Shown in pieces: positions 29,163 through 37,905 of a DNA stretch of 61,654 nucleotides; the first letter of the stretch is position 1; the number at the start of each line of letters is the position of its first letter. The translations under genes were made by a program, and so were the position numbers. The notes below the pieces were generated by a model, which was not told the origin of the DNA, ran no database searches, and saw only the letters and a list, made by a program, of their open reading frames with translations. Origin of the DNA: Streptacidiphilus neutrinimicus (GTDB taxonomy: Bacteria; Actinomycetota; Actinomycetes; Streptomycetales; Streptomycetaceae); NCBI RefSeq assembly GCF_000787815.1, contig NZ_BBPO01000030.1:29756-91409 (forward strand), given 5' to 3'.

Positions 29163-30209
29163 ATGTCGCTCACTCTCCGCCTCGCAGTGATCCCTGGTGA
29201 CGGTATCGGCCAGGAGGTCGTGGCCGAAGGGCTCAAGGTCCTGTCCTCGGCACTTCCCGCCGACGTGAAGGTGGAGACCGCCGCGTACGACCTCGGCGCC
29301 CGCCGCTACCACGCCACCGGCGAGACCCTGCCGGACAGCGTGCTGGAGGAGCTCAAGGAAGCCGACGCGATCCTGCTGGGCGCCATCGGCGACCCGTCCG
29401 TGCCCTCCGGCGTGCTGGAGCGCGGGCTGCTGCTGAAGCTGCGCTTCGCCTTCGACCACCACGTGAACCTGCGCCCCGGCAAGCTCTTCCCGGGCGTCCG
29501 CTCGCCGCTCGCCGGCGACCCGGAGATCGACTTCGTCGTGGTGCGCGAGGGCACCGAGGGCCCCTACGTCGGCAACGGCGGTTCGCTGCGCGCCGGCACC
29601 GACCAGGAGATCGCCACCGAGGTCAGCCTGAACACCGCTTTCGGCATCGAGCGCGTCGTCCGCGACGCCTTCGCCCGCGCGCAGGCCCGCCCGCGCAAGA
29701 AGCTCACGCTGGTCCACAAGAACAACGTGCTGGTCCACGCCGGCCACCTGTGGAAGCGGATCTTCGACGCGGTGGCAGCCGAGTACCCCGAGGTCACCAC
29801 CGACTACCTGCACGTCGACGCGGCGACGATCTTCTTCGTCACCCAGCCCGAGCGCTTCGACGTGATCGTCACCGACAACCTCTTCGGCGACATCCTGACC
29901 GACCTCGCCGCGGCCGTCACCGGCGGCATCGGCCTGGCCGCCTCGGGCAACATCAACCCCTCCGGCGCGTTCCCGTCTATGTTCGAGCCGGTCCACGGCT
30001 CCGCCCCGGACATCGCCGGCCAGGGCAAGGCCGACCCGACCGCCACGGTCCTGTCGGTCGCCATGCTGCTGAACCACCTCGGCTACACCGCGGAGGCCGC
30101 CGCGATCGATGCCGCCGTCGCCGCCGACCTGGCCGAGCGCGCCTCGCTCAACGCGCCGCGCACCACCTCGGAGATCGGCGACGCGCTCGCCGCCCGAGTA
30201 GCCGGCTGA
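29163..30209 (+). CDS. leuB: 3-isopropylmalate dehydrogenase
   Basis: 348 aa from ATG 29163; the frame is open further upstream but overlaps the terminator. The start matches the family ([20 protein letters not shown]). It oxidatively decarboxylates 3-isopropylmalate in leucine synthesis. Visible: substrate-binding Arg residues and the [11 protein letters not shown] motif, catalytic Lys in [12 protein letters not shown], and the metal-binding signature [20 protein letters not shown] with the NAD-binding [20 protein letters not shown]. An in-frame ATG at 29151 lies directly behind GGAG and cannot be excluded. It sits upstream of ilvE, separated by a terminator. Confidence 0.95.
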   Translation: MSLTLRLAVIPGDGIGQEVVAEGLKVLSSALPADVKVETAAYDLGARRYHATGETLPDSVLEELKEADAILLGAIGDPSVPSGVLERGLLLKLRFAFDHHVNLRPGKLFPGVRSPLAGDPEIDFVVVREGTEGPYVGNGGSLRAGTDQEIATEVSLNTAFGIERVVRDAFARAQARPRKKLTLVHKNNVLVHAGHLWKRIFDAVAAEYPEVTTDYLHVDAATIFFVTQPERFDVIVTDNLFGDILTDLAAAVTGGIGLAASGNINPSGAFPSMFEPVHGSAPDIAGQGKADPTATVLSVAMLLNHLGYTAEAAAIDAAVAADLAERASLNAPRTTSEIGDALAARVAG

Positions 30210-30236
30210 CCCGCCGGCTCCCGTAGCAGCTCCACC

Positions 30237-30266
30237 CAGCACCGGGCCGGCGACGGCCCGGTGCTG
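30237..30266 (+). terminator. Terminator between leuB and ilvE
   Basis: A perfect 12-bp inverted repeat (30237-30248 with 30255-30266) with a 6-base loop, 27 bp past the leuB stop. A short GTTTG follows. ilvE therefore probably has its own promoter within 30267-30385, though no clear boxes were found. Confidence 0.8.
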
Positions 30267-30399
30267 CGCGTTTGCGCTCCTCACCGACGCGGGCCCACCG
30301 CACCTGGCTGTCGCTCACGGCCCGATCAGTGCGACTATCGACCCTGGGGACTCGCCCGCCGAGGACCCGCCAAGACGACACGGTGAAGGACAAACGTCG

Positions 30400-31497
30400 A
30401 TGACCTCCCTCTCAATCGAGCTCAAGCCCTCGGCCCATCCGCTGCCCGCCGCCGAGCGGGAGGCCCGTCTGGCCTCTCCCGGCTTCGGCCGCTTCTTCAC
30501 CGACAACATGGTGACCATCCGCTGGACGGAGGGGCGCGGCTGGCACGACGCCCAGCTGGTGCCCTACGGCCCGCTGGAGATCGACCCGGCCAACATGACC
30601 ATCCACTACGGTCAGTCGATCTTCGAGGGCCTGAAGGCGTACCGCACCGCGGACGGTCGCATCCAGACCTTCCGCCCGGAGGCCAACGCCGCCCGCTTCC
30701 AGGCGTCCGCCCGCCGTCTGGCCATGCCCGAGCTGCCCGAGGAGCTCTTCGTCGCCGCCGTCGAGGCCCTGGTCACTCAGGACCAGGCGTGGGTGCCGAC
30801 TCAGGAGGAGGCCAGCCTCTACCTGCGTCCGTTCATGTTCGCCACCGAGGTCGGCCTGGGCGTGCGCCCGGCCAACGAGTACCTCTTCATGCTGATCGCC
30901 TCCCCGGCCGGCGCCTACTTCCCCGGCGGCGTCAAGCCGGTCTCGGTCTGGATCTCCGAGGAGTACGTCCGCGCGGCGCCCGGCGGCACCGGCGCGGCCA
31001 AGTGCGCCGGCAACTACGCCGCCTCGCTGGTCGCCCAGGCCCAGGCCGCCGCCGAGGGCTGCGACCAGGTCGTCTGGCTGGACGCCGTGGAGCGCCGCTG
31101 GATCGAGGAGATGGGCGGAATGAACCTCTACTTCGTCTTCGGCGAGGGCGAGGACGCCAAGGTCGTCACCCCCGAGCTCTCCGGCTCGCTGCTGCCCGGC
31201 ATCACCCGTGACTCGCTGCTCTCCATCGCCGGCGACCTCGGCCTCGCCACGGAGGAGCGCAAGATCTCCACCGACGAGTGGCGCGAGGCGAACGCCGCCG
31301 GCGCCCTGACCGAGGTCTTCGCCTGCGGCACCGCCGCCGTGATCACCCCGGTGGGCTCGGTCAAGTCCGCCCGCGGCGACTGGCAGGTCGGCGACGGAAA
31401 GCCGGGCCCGGTCACCATGAAGCTGCGCGAGACGCTGCTGGCGCTGCAGACCGGTCAGCGCGAGGACTCCCACGGCTGGATGCACCCGATCGTCTAG
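30400..31497 (+). CDS. ilvE: Branched-chain amino acid aminotransferase
   Basis: 365 aa from ATG 30400 with GAAGGAC upstream. A class IV PLP aminotransferase that makes Val, Leu and Ile from their 2-oxo acids. Visible: the [13 protein letters not shown] motif, [11 protein letters not shown], the PLP lysine in [14 protein letters not shown], the [12 protein letters not shown] segment, and [13 protein letters not shown] binding the cofactor phosphate. Its length and the long N-terminus match the actinobacterial IlvE (type II) subgroup. A strong terminator follows before the cimA leader. Confidence 0.95.
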   Translation: MTSLSIELKPSAHPLPAAEREARLASPGFGRFFTDNMVTIRWTEGRGWHDAQLVPYGPLEIDPANMTIHYGQSIFEGLKAYRTADGRIQTFRPEANAARFQASARRLAMPELPEELFVAAVEALVTQDQAWVPTQEEASLYLRPFMFATEVGLGVRPANEYLFMLIASPAGAYFPGGVKPVSVWISEEYVRAAPGGTGAAKCAGNYAASLVAQAQAAAEGCDQVVWLDAVERRWIEEMGGMNLYFVFGEGEDAKVVTPELSGSLLPGITRDSLLSIAGDLGLATEERKISTDEWREANAAGALTEVFACGTAAVITPVGSVKSARGDWQVGDGKPGPVTMKLRETLLALQTGQREDSHGWMHPIV

Positions 31498-31530
31498 AAG
31501 ACCGTCGTCGCGTCAGCGAATTCGTAGGAC

Positions 31531-31563
31531 GGCCGCGCATCTCGCATCGCAAGATGCGCGGCC
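31531..31563 (+). terminator. Terminator after ilvE
   Basis: A perfect 12-bp stem (31531-31542 with 31552-31563) with a 9-base loop is followed by CGTTTCG. It begins 33 bp after the ilvE stop and isolates the cimA leader transcript. Confidence 0.82.
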
Positions 31564-31594
31564 CGTTTCGCGGCCGCTGTGTCAAACTGCGAAC

Positions 31595-31639
31595 GTGCCC
31601 AAGCTCGCACTGATTATCAGCTGCAGCGCGCCGGCCTGA
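31595..31639 (+). CDS. cimA leader peptide (M)PKLALIISCSAPA
   Basis: A 14-residue ORF from GTG 31595 to TGA 31637-31639 containing Leu, Leu, Ile and Ile codons (ctc, ctg, att, atc). There is no good ribosome site, so a leaderless message beginning at or near the GTG is likely. Placed 30 bp before a strong intrinsic terminator that precedes cimA, it fits transcription attenuation sensing Ile and Leu. Confidence 0.65.
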   Translation: MPKLALIISCSAPA

Positions 31640-31669
31640 GTTCTCGGAAGAAGAACCAGCCAGCGTGCA

Positions 31670-31698
31670 GACCTCTCGCATCCGCGAGGGGTCTTTTT
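31670..31698 (+). promoter_or_regulatory. cimA attenuator terminator
   Basis: GACCTCTCGC (31670-31679) pairs with GCGAGGGGTC (31684-31693), ten pairs with one wobble and an ATCC loop, followed by five Ts (31694-31698). It lies between the leader ORF and the cimA start at 31738. A smaller dyad, GTTCT...AGAAC near 31640-31656, could be a pause or antiterminator element. Confidence 0.75.
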
Positions 31699-31737
31699 CG
31701 TTGAACGAGCAGCCACCGTGACAGGAGACCACCGGCC

Positions 31738-33327
31738 ATGAGTTCCCTCTCCGACGAATTCCACGTCTTCGACACCACGCTGCGCGACGGCGCGCAGCGC
31801 GAGGGCATCAACCTCACCGTCGCGGACAAGCTCGCCATCGCCCGCTACCTGGACGAGTTCGGCGTGGGCTTCATCGAGGGCGGCTGGCCGGGCGCCAACC
31901 CGCGCGACACCGAGTTCTTCGCCCGCGCCGCCACCGAACTCAAGCTGGAGAACGCCCAGCTGGTCGCCTTCGGCGCGACCCGCCGGGCGGGCGGCACCGC
32001 GGAGGAGGACGCGCAGCTGCGCGCGCTGGTCGCCTCCGGGGCACCGGTGGTCACGCTCGTCGCCAAGGCCCACGACCGCCACGTCGACCTGGCGCTGCGC
32101 ACCACGCTGGAGGAGAACCTCGCCATGGTCCGCGACAGCGTCGCGTACCTGCGCGCCCAGGGGAAGCGGGTGTTCATCGACTGCGAGCACTTCTTCGACG
32201 GCTACAAGGCCAACCGGGAGTACGCCCTGGCGGTCGTCCGGGCGGCGCACGAGGCCGGCGCGGACGTGGTCGTGCTCTGCGACACCAACGGCGGCATGCT
32301 GCCCGCGGGAGTCCGCGAGATCGTCGCCGACGTCCTCGCCGAGACCGGCGCGCGCCTCGGCATGCACGCCCAGGACGACACCGGCTGCGCCGTCGCCAAC
32401 ACCCTTGCCGCGGTGGACGCGGGCGCGACTCACGTCCAGTGCACCGCGAACGGCTACGGCGAGCGGGTCGGCAACGCGAACCTCTTCCCGGTCGTGGGCG
32501 CGCTGGAGCTGAAGCACGACCGGCGCGTCCTGCCCGAGGGCCGACTGGCTGAGATGACCCGGATCTCGCACGCGATCGCCGAGGTGGTCAACCTCACCCC
32601 CTCCACCCACCAGCCCTACGTCGGCGTCTCCGCGTTCGCCCACAAGGCGGGCCTGCACGCCTCCGCCATCAAGGTCGACCCGGACCTGTACCAGCACACC
32701 GATCCGGCGCTGGTGGGCAACACCATGCGGATGCTGGTCTCCGACATGGCCGGCCGCGCCTCAGTCGAGCTCAAGGGCAAGGAGCTGGGCTACGACCTCT
32801 CCACCGACCGCGACCTGGCGGGACGTGTGGTCGACCGGGTCAAGGAGAAGGAGCTCGCGGGCTACACCTTCGAGGCGGCCGACGCCTCCTTCGAACTGCT
32901 GCTCCGGGCCGAGGTCCAGGGCGTCCAGGACCGGTTCTTCACCCTCGAGTCCTGGCGTGCCATCGCCGAGCAGCGGGCCGACGGCTCCACCGCCAACGAG
33001 GCCACGGTCAAGCTCTGGGCCAAGGGCGAGCGCATCGTCGCCACGGGCGAGGGCAACGGCCCCGTCGACGCGCTCGACGCGGCCCTGCGGGCCGCGGTGG
33101 GCCGCTTCTACCCCCAGCTGGCCCGGCTGGAACTGACGGACTACAAGGTCCGCATCCTGGAGGGCCAGCACGGCACGGGCTCCAAGACCCGCGTCCTGAT
33201 CGAGACCACCGACGGCGAGTCCACCTGGTCCACGGTCGGCGTCGCCGAGAACGTCATCGGCGCCTCCTGGCAGGCCCTGGACGACGCCTACACCTTCGGC
33301 CTGGTCCGCGCCGGCCTCACCCCCTGA
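31738..33327 (+). CDS. cimA: (R)-citramalate synthase (LeuA2/CimA type)
   Basis: 529 aa from ATG 31738 with AGGAGA upstream. HMGL-like TIM barrel: DTTLRDGAQREGINLTVADK at the N-terminus and CDTNGGMLP in the middle, with the metal-binding motif GMHAQDDTGCAVANTL; the C-terminal LeuA-type allosteric dimer domain begins about residue 390. The family condenses pyruvate and acetyl-CoA into citramalate, a threonine-independent entry to 2-oxobutyrate and isoleucine. This fits the Ile/Leu leader peptide just upstream. Length and the RDGAQREGI signature separate it from isopropylmalate synthase, though only assay can settle the substrate. Confidence 0.88.
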   Translation: MSSLSDEFHVFDTTLRDGAQREGINLTVADKLAIARYLDEFGVGFIEGGWPGANPRDTEFFARAATELKLENAQLVAFGATRRAGGTAEEDAQLRALVASGAPVVTLVAKAHDRHVDLALRTTLEENLAMVRDSVAYLRAQGKRVFIDCEHFFDGYKANREYALAVVRAAHEAGADVVVLCDTNGGMLPAGVREIVADVLAETGARLGMHAQDDTGCAVANTLAAVDAGATHVQCTANGYGERVGNANLFPVVGALELKHDRRVLPEGRLAEMTRISHAIAEVVNLTPSTHQPYVGVSAFAHKAGLHASAIKVDPDLYQHTDPALVGNTMRMLVSDMAGRASVELKGKELGYDLSTDRDLAGRVVDRVKEKELAGYTFEAADASFELLLRAEVQGVQDRFFTLESWRAIAEQRADGSTANEATVKLWAKGERIVATGEGNGPVDALDAALRAAVGRFYPQLARLELTDYKVRILEGQHGTGSKTRVLIETTDGESTWSTVGVAENVIGASWQALDDAYTFGLVRAGLTP

Positions 33328-33347
33328 CGACACCGCCCCGCCGCCGC

Positions 33348-33378
33348 GTCCCGCACCGCGTGCGCGGCGGTGCGGGAC
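33348..33378. terminator. Bidirectional terminator between cimA and the aldo/keto reductase gene
   Basis: GTCCCGCACCGC (33348-33359) pairs perfectly with 33367-33378 around a 7-base loop. It lies 20 bp after cimA and 21 bp beyond the stop of the convergent reductase gene. It also marks the left border of the biosynthetic cluster. Confidence 0.8.
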
Positions 33379-33399
33379 GAGCGGGAGGCGTCGCGGGAA

Positions 33400-34386
33400 T
33401 CAGTTGGCCGAGTCGAGCTTCGCCCGCTGCTCGGCGGTGAGTTCGAGGTCCGCCGCGGCGAGGCTCTCCTCCAGCTGCGCCACCGAGGAGGCGCCGACGA
33501 GCGGGAGGACCGGGATGTCGCCGCCCATCAGCCAGGCGAGTACCACCTGGTTCACCGTCGCGCCGGTCTCGGCCGCCACCTCCCGGACCGCCTTGAGCCG
33601 GGGCTCGGTGCCGGCGTGGTCGAAGCCCGGGCCGAGCGGCTTGTCGTCGCGGACGTAGGCGCCGGAGATCAGCGGCGAGTAGGAGACCTGCGTGAGCTCG
33701 GGATTGGCGCGCAGGTAGCTGAGCAGGTCCCCGCTGACCAGGCCCTGGTTGCCGTCGGGCGAGCGCAGGCTCGGGACGTCGGTGCGCTGGCGCAGGTAAC
33801 TGTGGTGGTGCTGCAGTACCTCGTAGCCGGGCAGGCCCGCCGCCTTGGCGAGGGCGCGGGCGCGCTCGACCCGCCAGGCCCAGTGGTTGCTGGCGCCGAG
33901 CAGGCCGGCCACACCGTCCGCGACGACCTCGGCGAAGCCCTGGACGGTCTCCTCCAGCGGGGTGTGCTCGTCCATGATGTGCGCGTAGAGCAGGTGGATC
34001 CTCTCGATGCCGAGGCGCTCGCGGCTGCGCTCCGACGACTCGCGGATGACCTTGGCGGACAGGCCCTCCACGTCCAGGCTGAAGCCCGAGGTCGGCTGGT
34101 TGGGACGGGCGCCGAGCTTGGTGGCGATGGTGATCTCGTCGCCGACGCCGCGGGCCTTGAGCCAGCGGCCTACCAGCTCCTCGCTCTCGCCGCCCTGCGT
34201 GCCGTGCACCCAGAACGCGTAGTTGTTGGAGGTGTCGATGAACGTGCCGCCCGCCTCGACGAAGCGGTCGAGGATCGCGAAGGAGGTGGCCTCGTCCACG
34301 GTGGTGCCGAAGGTCATGGCACCCAGGCTCAGTACGCTGACCTCGCGGCGGGTCTCCGGGGAGCTTCCGATGACGCGGTACTTCAT
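33400..34386 (-). CDS. Aldo/keto reductase, cluster-associated
   Basis: 328 aa. The AKR catalytic tetrad is present: Asp and Tyr in FIDTSNNYA, Lys in ITIATKLG and His in LLYAHIMD. The (beta/alpha)8 fold with NADPH-binding C-terminal segment (LPLVGASSVAQLEESL) is evident. It begins 14 bp after the thioesterase stop, with AAAGGGAAA as ribosome site, so it is third in a P450-thioesterase-AKR operon and very probably reduces a carbonyl in the cluster's product or a precursor. Substrate unknown. Confidence 0.85.
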   Translation of the reverse strand: MKYRVIGSSPETRREVSVLSLGAMTFGTTVDEATSFAILDRFVEAGGTFIDTSNNYAFWVHGTQGGESEELVGRWLKARGVGDEITIATKLGARPNQPTSGFSLDVEGLSAKVIRESSERSRERLGIERIHLLYAHIMDEHTPLEETVQGFAEVVADGVAGLLGASNHWAWRVERARALAKAAGLPGYEVLQHHHSYLRQRTDVPSLRSPDGNQGLVSGDLLSYLRANPELTQVSYSPLISGAYVRDDKPLGPGFDHAGTEPRLKAVREVAAETGATVNQVVLAWLMGGDIPVLPLVGASSVAQLEESLAAADLELTAEQRAKLDSAN

Positions 34387-34400
34387 GATTTCCCTTTCGG

Positions 34401-35216
34401 TCAGGAGTGGGCCGGCCGGACGGCCGGCAGGTCGGCGCGCAGTTCCTGTACGACTGCGGCCAGGTGGGGGACGAGGAAGAAGTGGCCGCCCGGGTACGAA
34501 CGCAGGCGGAAGGCGCCGGTGGTGTGCGTGCGCCAGGCCTGTGCCTGCGGCTCGTCGACCCGCGGGTCGACGTCGCCGATCAGCGCGGTGACCGGGCAGT
34601 CCAGGGGGGCCGCGCCGCGGAACCGGTAGGTCTCGGTGGCCACGTAGTCGCTGCGCACGGCGGGCAGGATCGCGGCCAGCAGCTCCGGGTGGTCGAGCAT
34701 CCGCTCGTCCGTGCCGCCGAGCAGCTTGATGTCCGCGATGAGCCGGGCGTCGTCGGCGCGGTGGACCGCGCCCGGCGCCGGGATCGAGGGGGCGCGGCGG
34801 CCCGAGACGGCGAGGGCCGCGGGCGGGTGGCCGGCGTCACGGAGCCGGCAGGCGACCTCGAAGGCGAGGGAGGCGCCCATGCTGTGCCCGAAGACCGAGA
34901 AGGGGCGGTCCAGCAGCGGCGCCGTCCCGTCGCACAGCGCGGCGGCCACCAGGTCGGCCAGCTCGTGCAGCGACTCCACGCACGGCTCGCCGAAACGTTC
35001 CTGACGGCCCGGATACTGCACCACCAGTACGTCCGCGTGCTCGGCCAGCGCGGCCGAGAGGGGGAAGAAGTAGGAGGCGTTGCCGCCCGCGTGCGGCAGG
35101 ACCAGCAGGCGCGGGGCGTCGTCCGGGGCGGTGTGGAAGCGGCGCAGCCACGGCGTGCCGGTCGGCGCGACGGGCGCCGCCCTGCGGGGCCCGGACAGGT
35201 CGGAGAGGACCGTCAT
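34401..35216 (-). CDS. Type II thioesterase (alpha/beta hydrolase), copy 1
   Basis: 271 aa from ATG 35216, overlapping the stop of the P450 gene (ATGA). Typical NRPS/PKS editing thioesterase: LLVLPHAGGNASYFFPLSAA at the N-terminus, QYPGRQERFGEP, nucleophile in FGHSMGASLAFE, Asp in IGDVDPRVD and His in SYPGGHFFLVPH. Such enzymes clear mis-acylated carrier proteins or release intermediates. A second one lies at 50960-51724; two in one cluster may mean that one has a dedicated release role, perhaps with the stand-alone A-PCP protein or the orphan PCPs. Confidence 0.9.
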   Translation of the reverse strand: MTVLSDLSGPRRAAPVAPTGTPWLRRFHTAPDDAPRLLVLPHAGGNASYFFPLSAALAEHADVLVVQYPGRQERFGEPCVESLHELADLVAAALCDGTAPLLDRPFSVFGHSMGASLAFEVACRLRDAGHPPAALAVSGRRAPSIPAPGAVHRADDARLIADIKLLGGTDERMLDHPELLAAILPAVRSDYVATETYRFRGAAPLDCPVTALIGDVDPRVDEPQAQAWRTHTTGAFRLRSYPGGHFFLVPHLAAVVQELRADLPAVRPAHS

Positions 35217-36529
35217 ACGGAGCTCCTCGCCCGGCCGTTGCCGCCGCGCGCGGGCCGGGCGGTGATCGGGATGTGCTTGTAGCCGGAGACGAAGTTGGAC
35301 CGCAGACGCTCGGGGCGGCCGGCCGGCTGGAAGTCCTCGAAGCGGGTGAACAGCTCGTGGAACATGGTCTTCAGGGTGACCCGGGCGACGCTGTGGCCGA
35401 TGCAGTAGTGCGGTCCGATGCCGAAGGCCAGGTGCTTGTTGGGCTTGCGGCGGATGTCGAACTCGCTGCCCCCGGCGAAGACGAGGTCGTCCCGGTTGGC
35501 GGAGCCGAGCCAGACCACGACCGGGTCCCCGGCCTTGATCAGGGTGTTGCGGATCTCCACGTCGTGGGTGGCGTAGCGCAGGAAGTGGTTGACCGGGGAG
35601 GCCCAGCGCAGCGACTCCTCCAGCGCGGTGGCGTCCACCTCGGGGTGCGCCGCCCAGTCCTGGAGCACGCCGGACCCGATGAACTCGGCCATCACGAAGT
35701 TGGGCGCGTGCGGCGTGGTGACGTTCGCGCCGAGCAGCAGGCTGTAGCAGTTGGCGACGATCTCGTCGGGCGCCATGTGGCGACCCTCGAAGCGAGTGGA
35801 GATCAGGACGCTGAGCAGGTCGTCGCCGAGGTGGTTGCGGCGGAACCTGACCAGGTCCTGGAAGTAGGCGAACAGGTCGCGGTGGGCGGCCTTCAGGGTG
35901 GCGTTGCGGCCGTCCGGCTCCTGGTACTCGGGGTCGTCGGCGGCGATGCACACGGTGGTCAGGCGGTTCAGCCAGGCCCAGTCCCCGGTGGGCAGGCCCA
36001 TCATGGTGCCGGTGACCGACATCGGCATCGCGAGCATGGCCTGCGCGAAGTCGAAGGTGCCGCCGTCGCCCAGCGGTTCGAGGAGCGGTACGACCAGATC
36101 GCGGATCATCTCGCGCTGCCGGTCGACGGACTTGATGGCCAGGGCCTTCTTGAGGCGGGCCTGCATCTCGGTGTGGCGCGGCGGGTCGGTGGCGGCCAGC
36201 TGCTTGCCGCTGGCCGGGTCGTCGAGACCCAGCAGGTCGAGCATGGTGCCGCGCTCGGAGGTGAAGGTCGCCGTGTCCCGCAGCACGCGGTCGGCGTCCT
36301 CGAAGCGGACGACGTTCCAGAACCAGCGGTCCTCGTCGATGTGGTGACGGGTCAGCACGTCGAGCGAGCGCAGTCGGCGCCAGACCGGGTGCGGGTCGCC
36401 GTCGCTGTAGAGACCCGGGTCGACCAGGTCCAGCGCGTTGACGGCTCCGGTCGCGGCGGCGTGCATCGGGCAGCCGGGCGGGGGCGTGAGCGACGGTACG
36501 GCAGGGGCGGAGATGGCGTGGACGGTCAA
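35213..36529 (-). CDS. Cytochrome P450, copy 1 (I-helix GANVTT)
   Basis: 438 aa from TTG 36529 with GGAAG upstream; the first downstream ATG is residue 22. Heme loop FGIGPHYCIGHSVARV, ExxR in EESLRW and the C-helix DPPRHTEMQARLKKA are all intact. The I-helix reads LLLGANVTTPHAP (residues 264-276): Thr is present but the acidic residue of the usual (A/G)GxxTT motif is Val270. Such departures occur in P450s that act on carrier-bound amino acids, so it may hydroxylate a PCP-tethered residue. First gene of the left-arm operon; no ferredoxin gene is found nearby. Confidence 0.88.
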   Translation of the reverse strand: MTVHAISAPAVPSLTPPPGCPMHAAATGAVNALDLVDPGLYSDGDPHPVWRRLRSLDVLTRHHIDEDRWFWNVVRFEDADRVLRDTATFTSERGTMLDLLGLDDPASGKQLAATDPPRHTEMQARLKKALAIKSVDRQREMIRDLVVPLLEPLGDGGTFDFAQAMLAMPMSVTGTMMGLPTGDWAWLNRLTTVCIAADDPEYQEPDGRNATLKAAHRDLFAYFQDLVRFRRNHLGDDLLSVLISTRFEGRHMAPDEIVANCYSLLLGANVTTPHAPNFVMAEFIGSGVLQDWAAHPEVDATALEESLRWASPVNHFLRYATHDVEIRNTLIKAGDPVVVWLGSANRDDLVFAGGSEFDIRRKPNKHLAFGIGPHYCIGHSVARVTLKTMFHELFTRFEDFQPAGRPERLRSNFVSGYKHIPITARPARGGNGRARSSV

Positions 36530-36772
36530 GACCCGTCTTCCTTTCGCCTGGGCGGGCGGTGGAGACGCGCCGTGACGCGGCGCCGCGCCGTGGGAACGGC
36601 GCGGCGCACGCGACAGGAGATGGGGCTCGAAGACCGGGAATGACGACCCGGCGGACCCAGCGTGGCGCGACGGGGAACCAACCGGTCTGCGCGGTGCCGT
36701 GGCCAGGGAAGGGCCGGCACGGGATGACGCTGTGCGTACAAGCTACATGACGGCGGGGGAGACGTGAAGGAC
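36530..36772. other. Intergenic region upstream of the left-arm operon
   Basis: 243 bp between the P450 start and the regulator stop, both on the minus strand. It must contain the promoter of the P450-thioesterase-AKR operon. The only marked structure is a perfect 12-bp hairpin with a GGGA loop (36580-36591 with 36596-36607). This could terminate the regulator message or act in the 5' leader of the P450 message. The short ORFs here have no ribosome site or family likeness. Confidence 0.5.
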
Positions 36773-37753
36773 CTACTCCGACGCGTCCTCCAGGAAGCCG
36801 CTCCTGGCGATCAGGTAGGCGAGCTGGGCCCGGCTGCGGCTGCCGAACAGTTCGGCCGCCCAGCGCATGTGGTTGGCCACGCTGCGCGTGCTCATGCCGA
36901 GCCGGGCGGCGATCGCCTCGTCGGTGTACCCGTTCACCATGTGCCGCAGGATCGCCCGGCGCACCTCGTCGGTCAGCAGCGGGGGCAGCCGGTTGCTGGG
37001 GTAGGCGGGCATCGGCGAGGCGCGCTGCCAGGCGTGATCGAAGACGCTGACCAGGTACCGGACCACACCGGGGTGCTCGACGGCGAGCGCGATCTCGCTC
37101 CGCTCGGCGGCGGGGTCGGGGATGAACGCGATCCTGCGGTCGCAGACGATCAGCCGGTTGAAGACCTCGTCCAGCGTCCGGATCTCGCCGCCGGCCTGCA
37201 CGATCCGTTCCGCGTAGGTGAGCGTGGGCTGGTGTGAGCGGACCATGTGCTGATAGATCGTCCGTTGGGCGACTCCCCGTTCCAGCGCGGCCAGATCGCT
37301 GGTGAGCGCCTTGTCCAGCAGCTCCTGGGGACGTTGGCCTCCCGGCTGGGCTGTCAGGAGCTCTTCCTGGCAGGCGTGCACGGCCGCGGAGAGGGTCGCG
37401 CTGATCGCGCTGGAGCCCTGCACCACGCGGATCAGCCCGGAGTCCCCCTTGCCGTAGCTGTCCAGGTAGATCTCCTGCGCCTTGGCGATGGAGGCGCGCA
37501 GGGTGCCGAGCGAGCTCCGCTTCTCCTCGATGGCGCGCTCCAGCCGGTCCATCTCCGCGCCTCCGGCCAGCCGGGGCGGGATCGGGGCCAGGCTGCCGTC
37601 CGGCAGGTGCTGAACGAGCCCCAGGTCGAGCAGACAGGAGGGGCAGTCGCCCGACCTCACCCGGCCCTGCAGGGCGTCCGAGTAGTACTGGAGCCCGTCC
37701 GCGCAGATCTCGACGGGTCTGTGTTCACCCCGACTGTCCGAACTCGCACACAT
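36773..37753 (-). CDS. LuxR-type (C-terminal HTH) pathway regulator paired with the DSQWG peptide
   Basis: 326 aa from ATG 37753, which has AAGGTGG upstream; longer starts (37789, 37897) would run into the peptide promoter and have no properly spaced site. The C-terminal ~60 residues are a LuxR/GerE helix-turn-helix (LTDEVRRAILRHMVNGYTDE, then AIAARLGMSTRSVANHMRWA). The N-terminus has several cysteines (CASS, EICADG, GDCPSC) and a helical region without receiver, ATPase or autoinducer-domain signatures. It is transcribed divergently from the exported peptide gene 152 bp away, so the likely role is peptide-responsive control of the cluster. The ligand is inferred only from this arrangement. 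Confidence 0.85.
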   Translation of the reverse strand: MCASSDSRGEHRPVEICADGLQYYSDALQGRVRSGDCPSCLLDLGLVQHLPDGSLAPIPPRLAGGAEMDRLERAIEEKRSSLGTLRASIAKAQEIYLDSYGKGDSGLIRVVQGSSAISATLSAAVHACQEELLTAQPGGQRPQELLDKALTSDLAALERGVAQRTIYQHMVRSHQPTLTYAERIVQAGGEIRTLDEVFNRLIVCDRRIAFIPDPAAERSEIALAVEHPGVVRYLVSVFDHAWQRASPMPAYPSNRLPPLLTDEVRRAILRHMVNGYTDEAIAARLGMSTRSVANHMRWAAELFGSRSRAQLAYLIARSGFLEDASE

Positions 37754-37905
37754 ATTTCCACCTTGCTGGTTGTCGCATTGCAGGATCATCCTCCTCGATC
37801 GACGAGACCTGGTGTACACGCAGCAAGCATGATTTCGAGCGGGGAACCGACCACGAATTTCCGCACCAACCAATTGCCCGAACCACGAAGAAGGCAAGGT
37901 AAGAG
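37754..37905. promoter_or_regulatory. Divergent promoter region between regulator and peptide genes
   Basis: 152 bp, distinctly richer in A+T than its surroundings. A dyad CTTGCTG (37762-37768) and CAGCAAG (37821-37827) flanks a central TCGATCGA palindrome at about 37796. These are plausible operator pieces for the LuxR-type protein, but the match is short. The purine-rich stretch at 37889-37900 is the ribosome site of the peptide gene. Confidence 0.5.

Noticed and set aside
36559-36750. 63-codon plus-strand ORF in the gap before the regulator
   Set aside because: It has no ribosome site or recognisable sequence and spans the perfect hairpin.
37754-37897. Longer start of the LuxR-type regulator (ATG 37897 or 37789)
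   Set aside because: The extension would end 8 bp from the peptide start, leaving no divergent promoter. It lacks a spaced ribosome site, whereas ATG 37753 has AAGGTGG.
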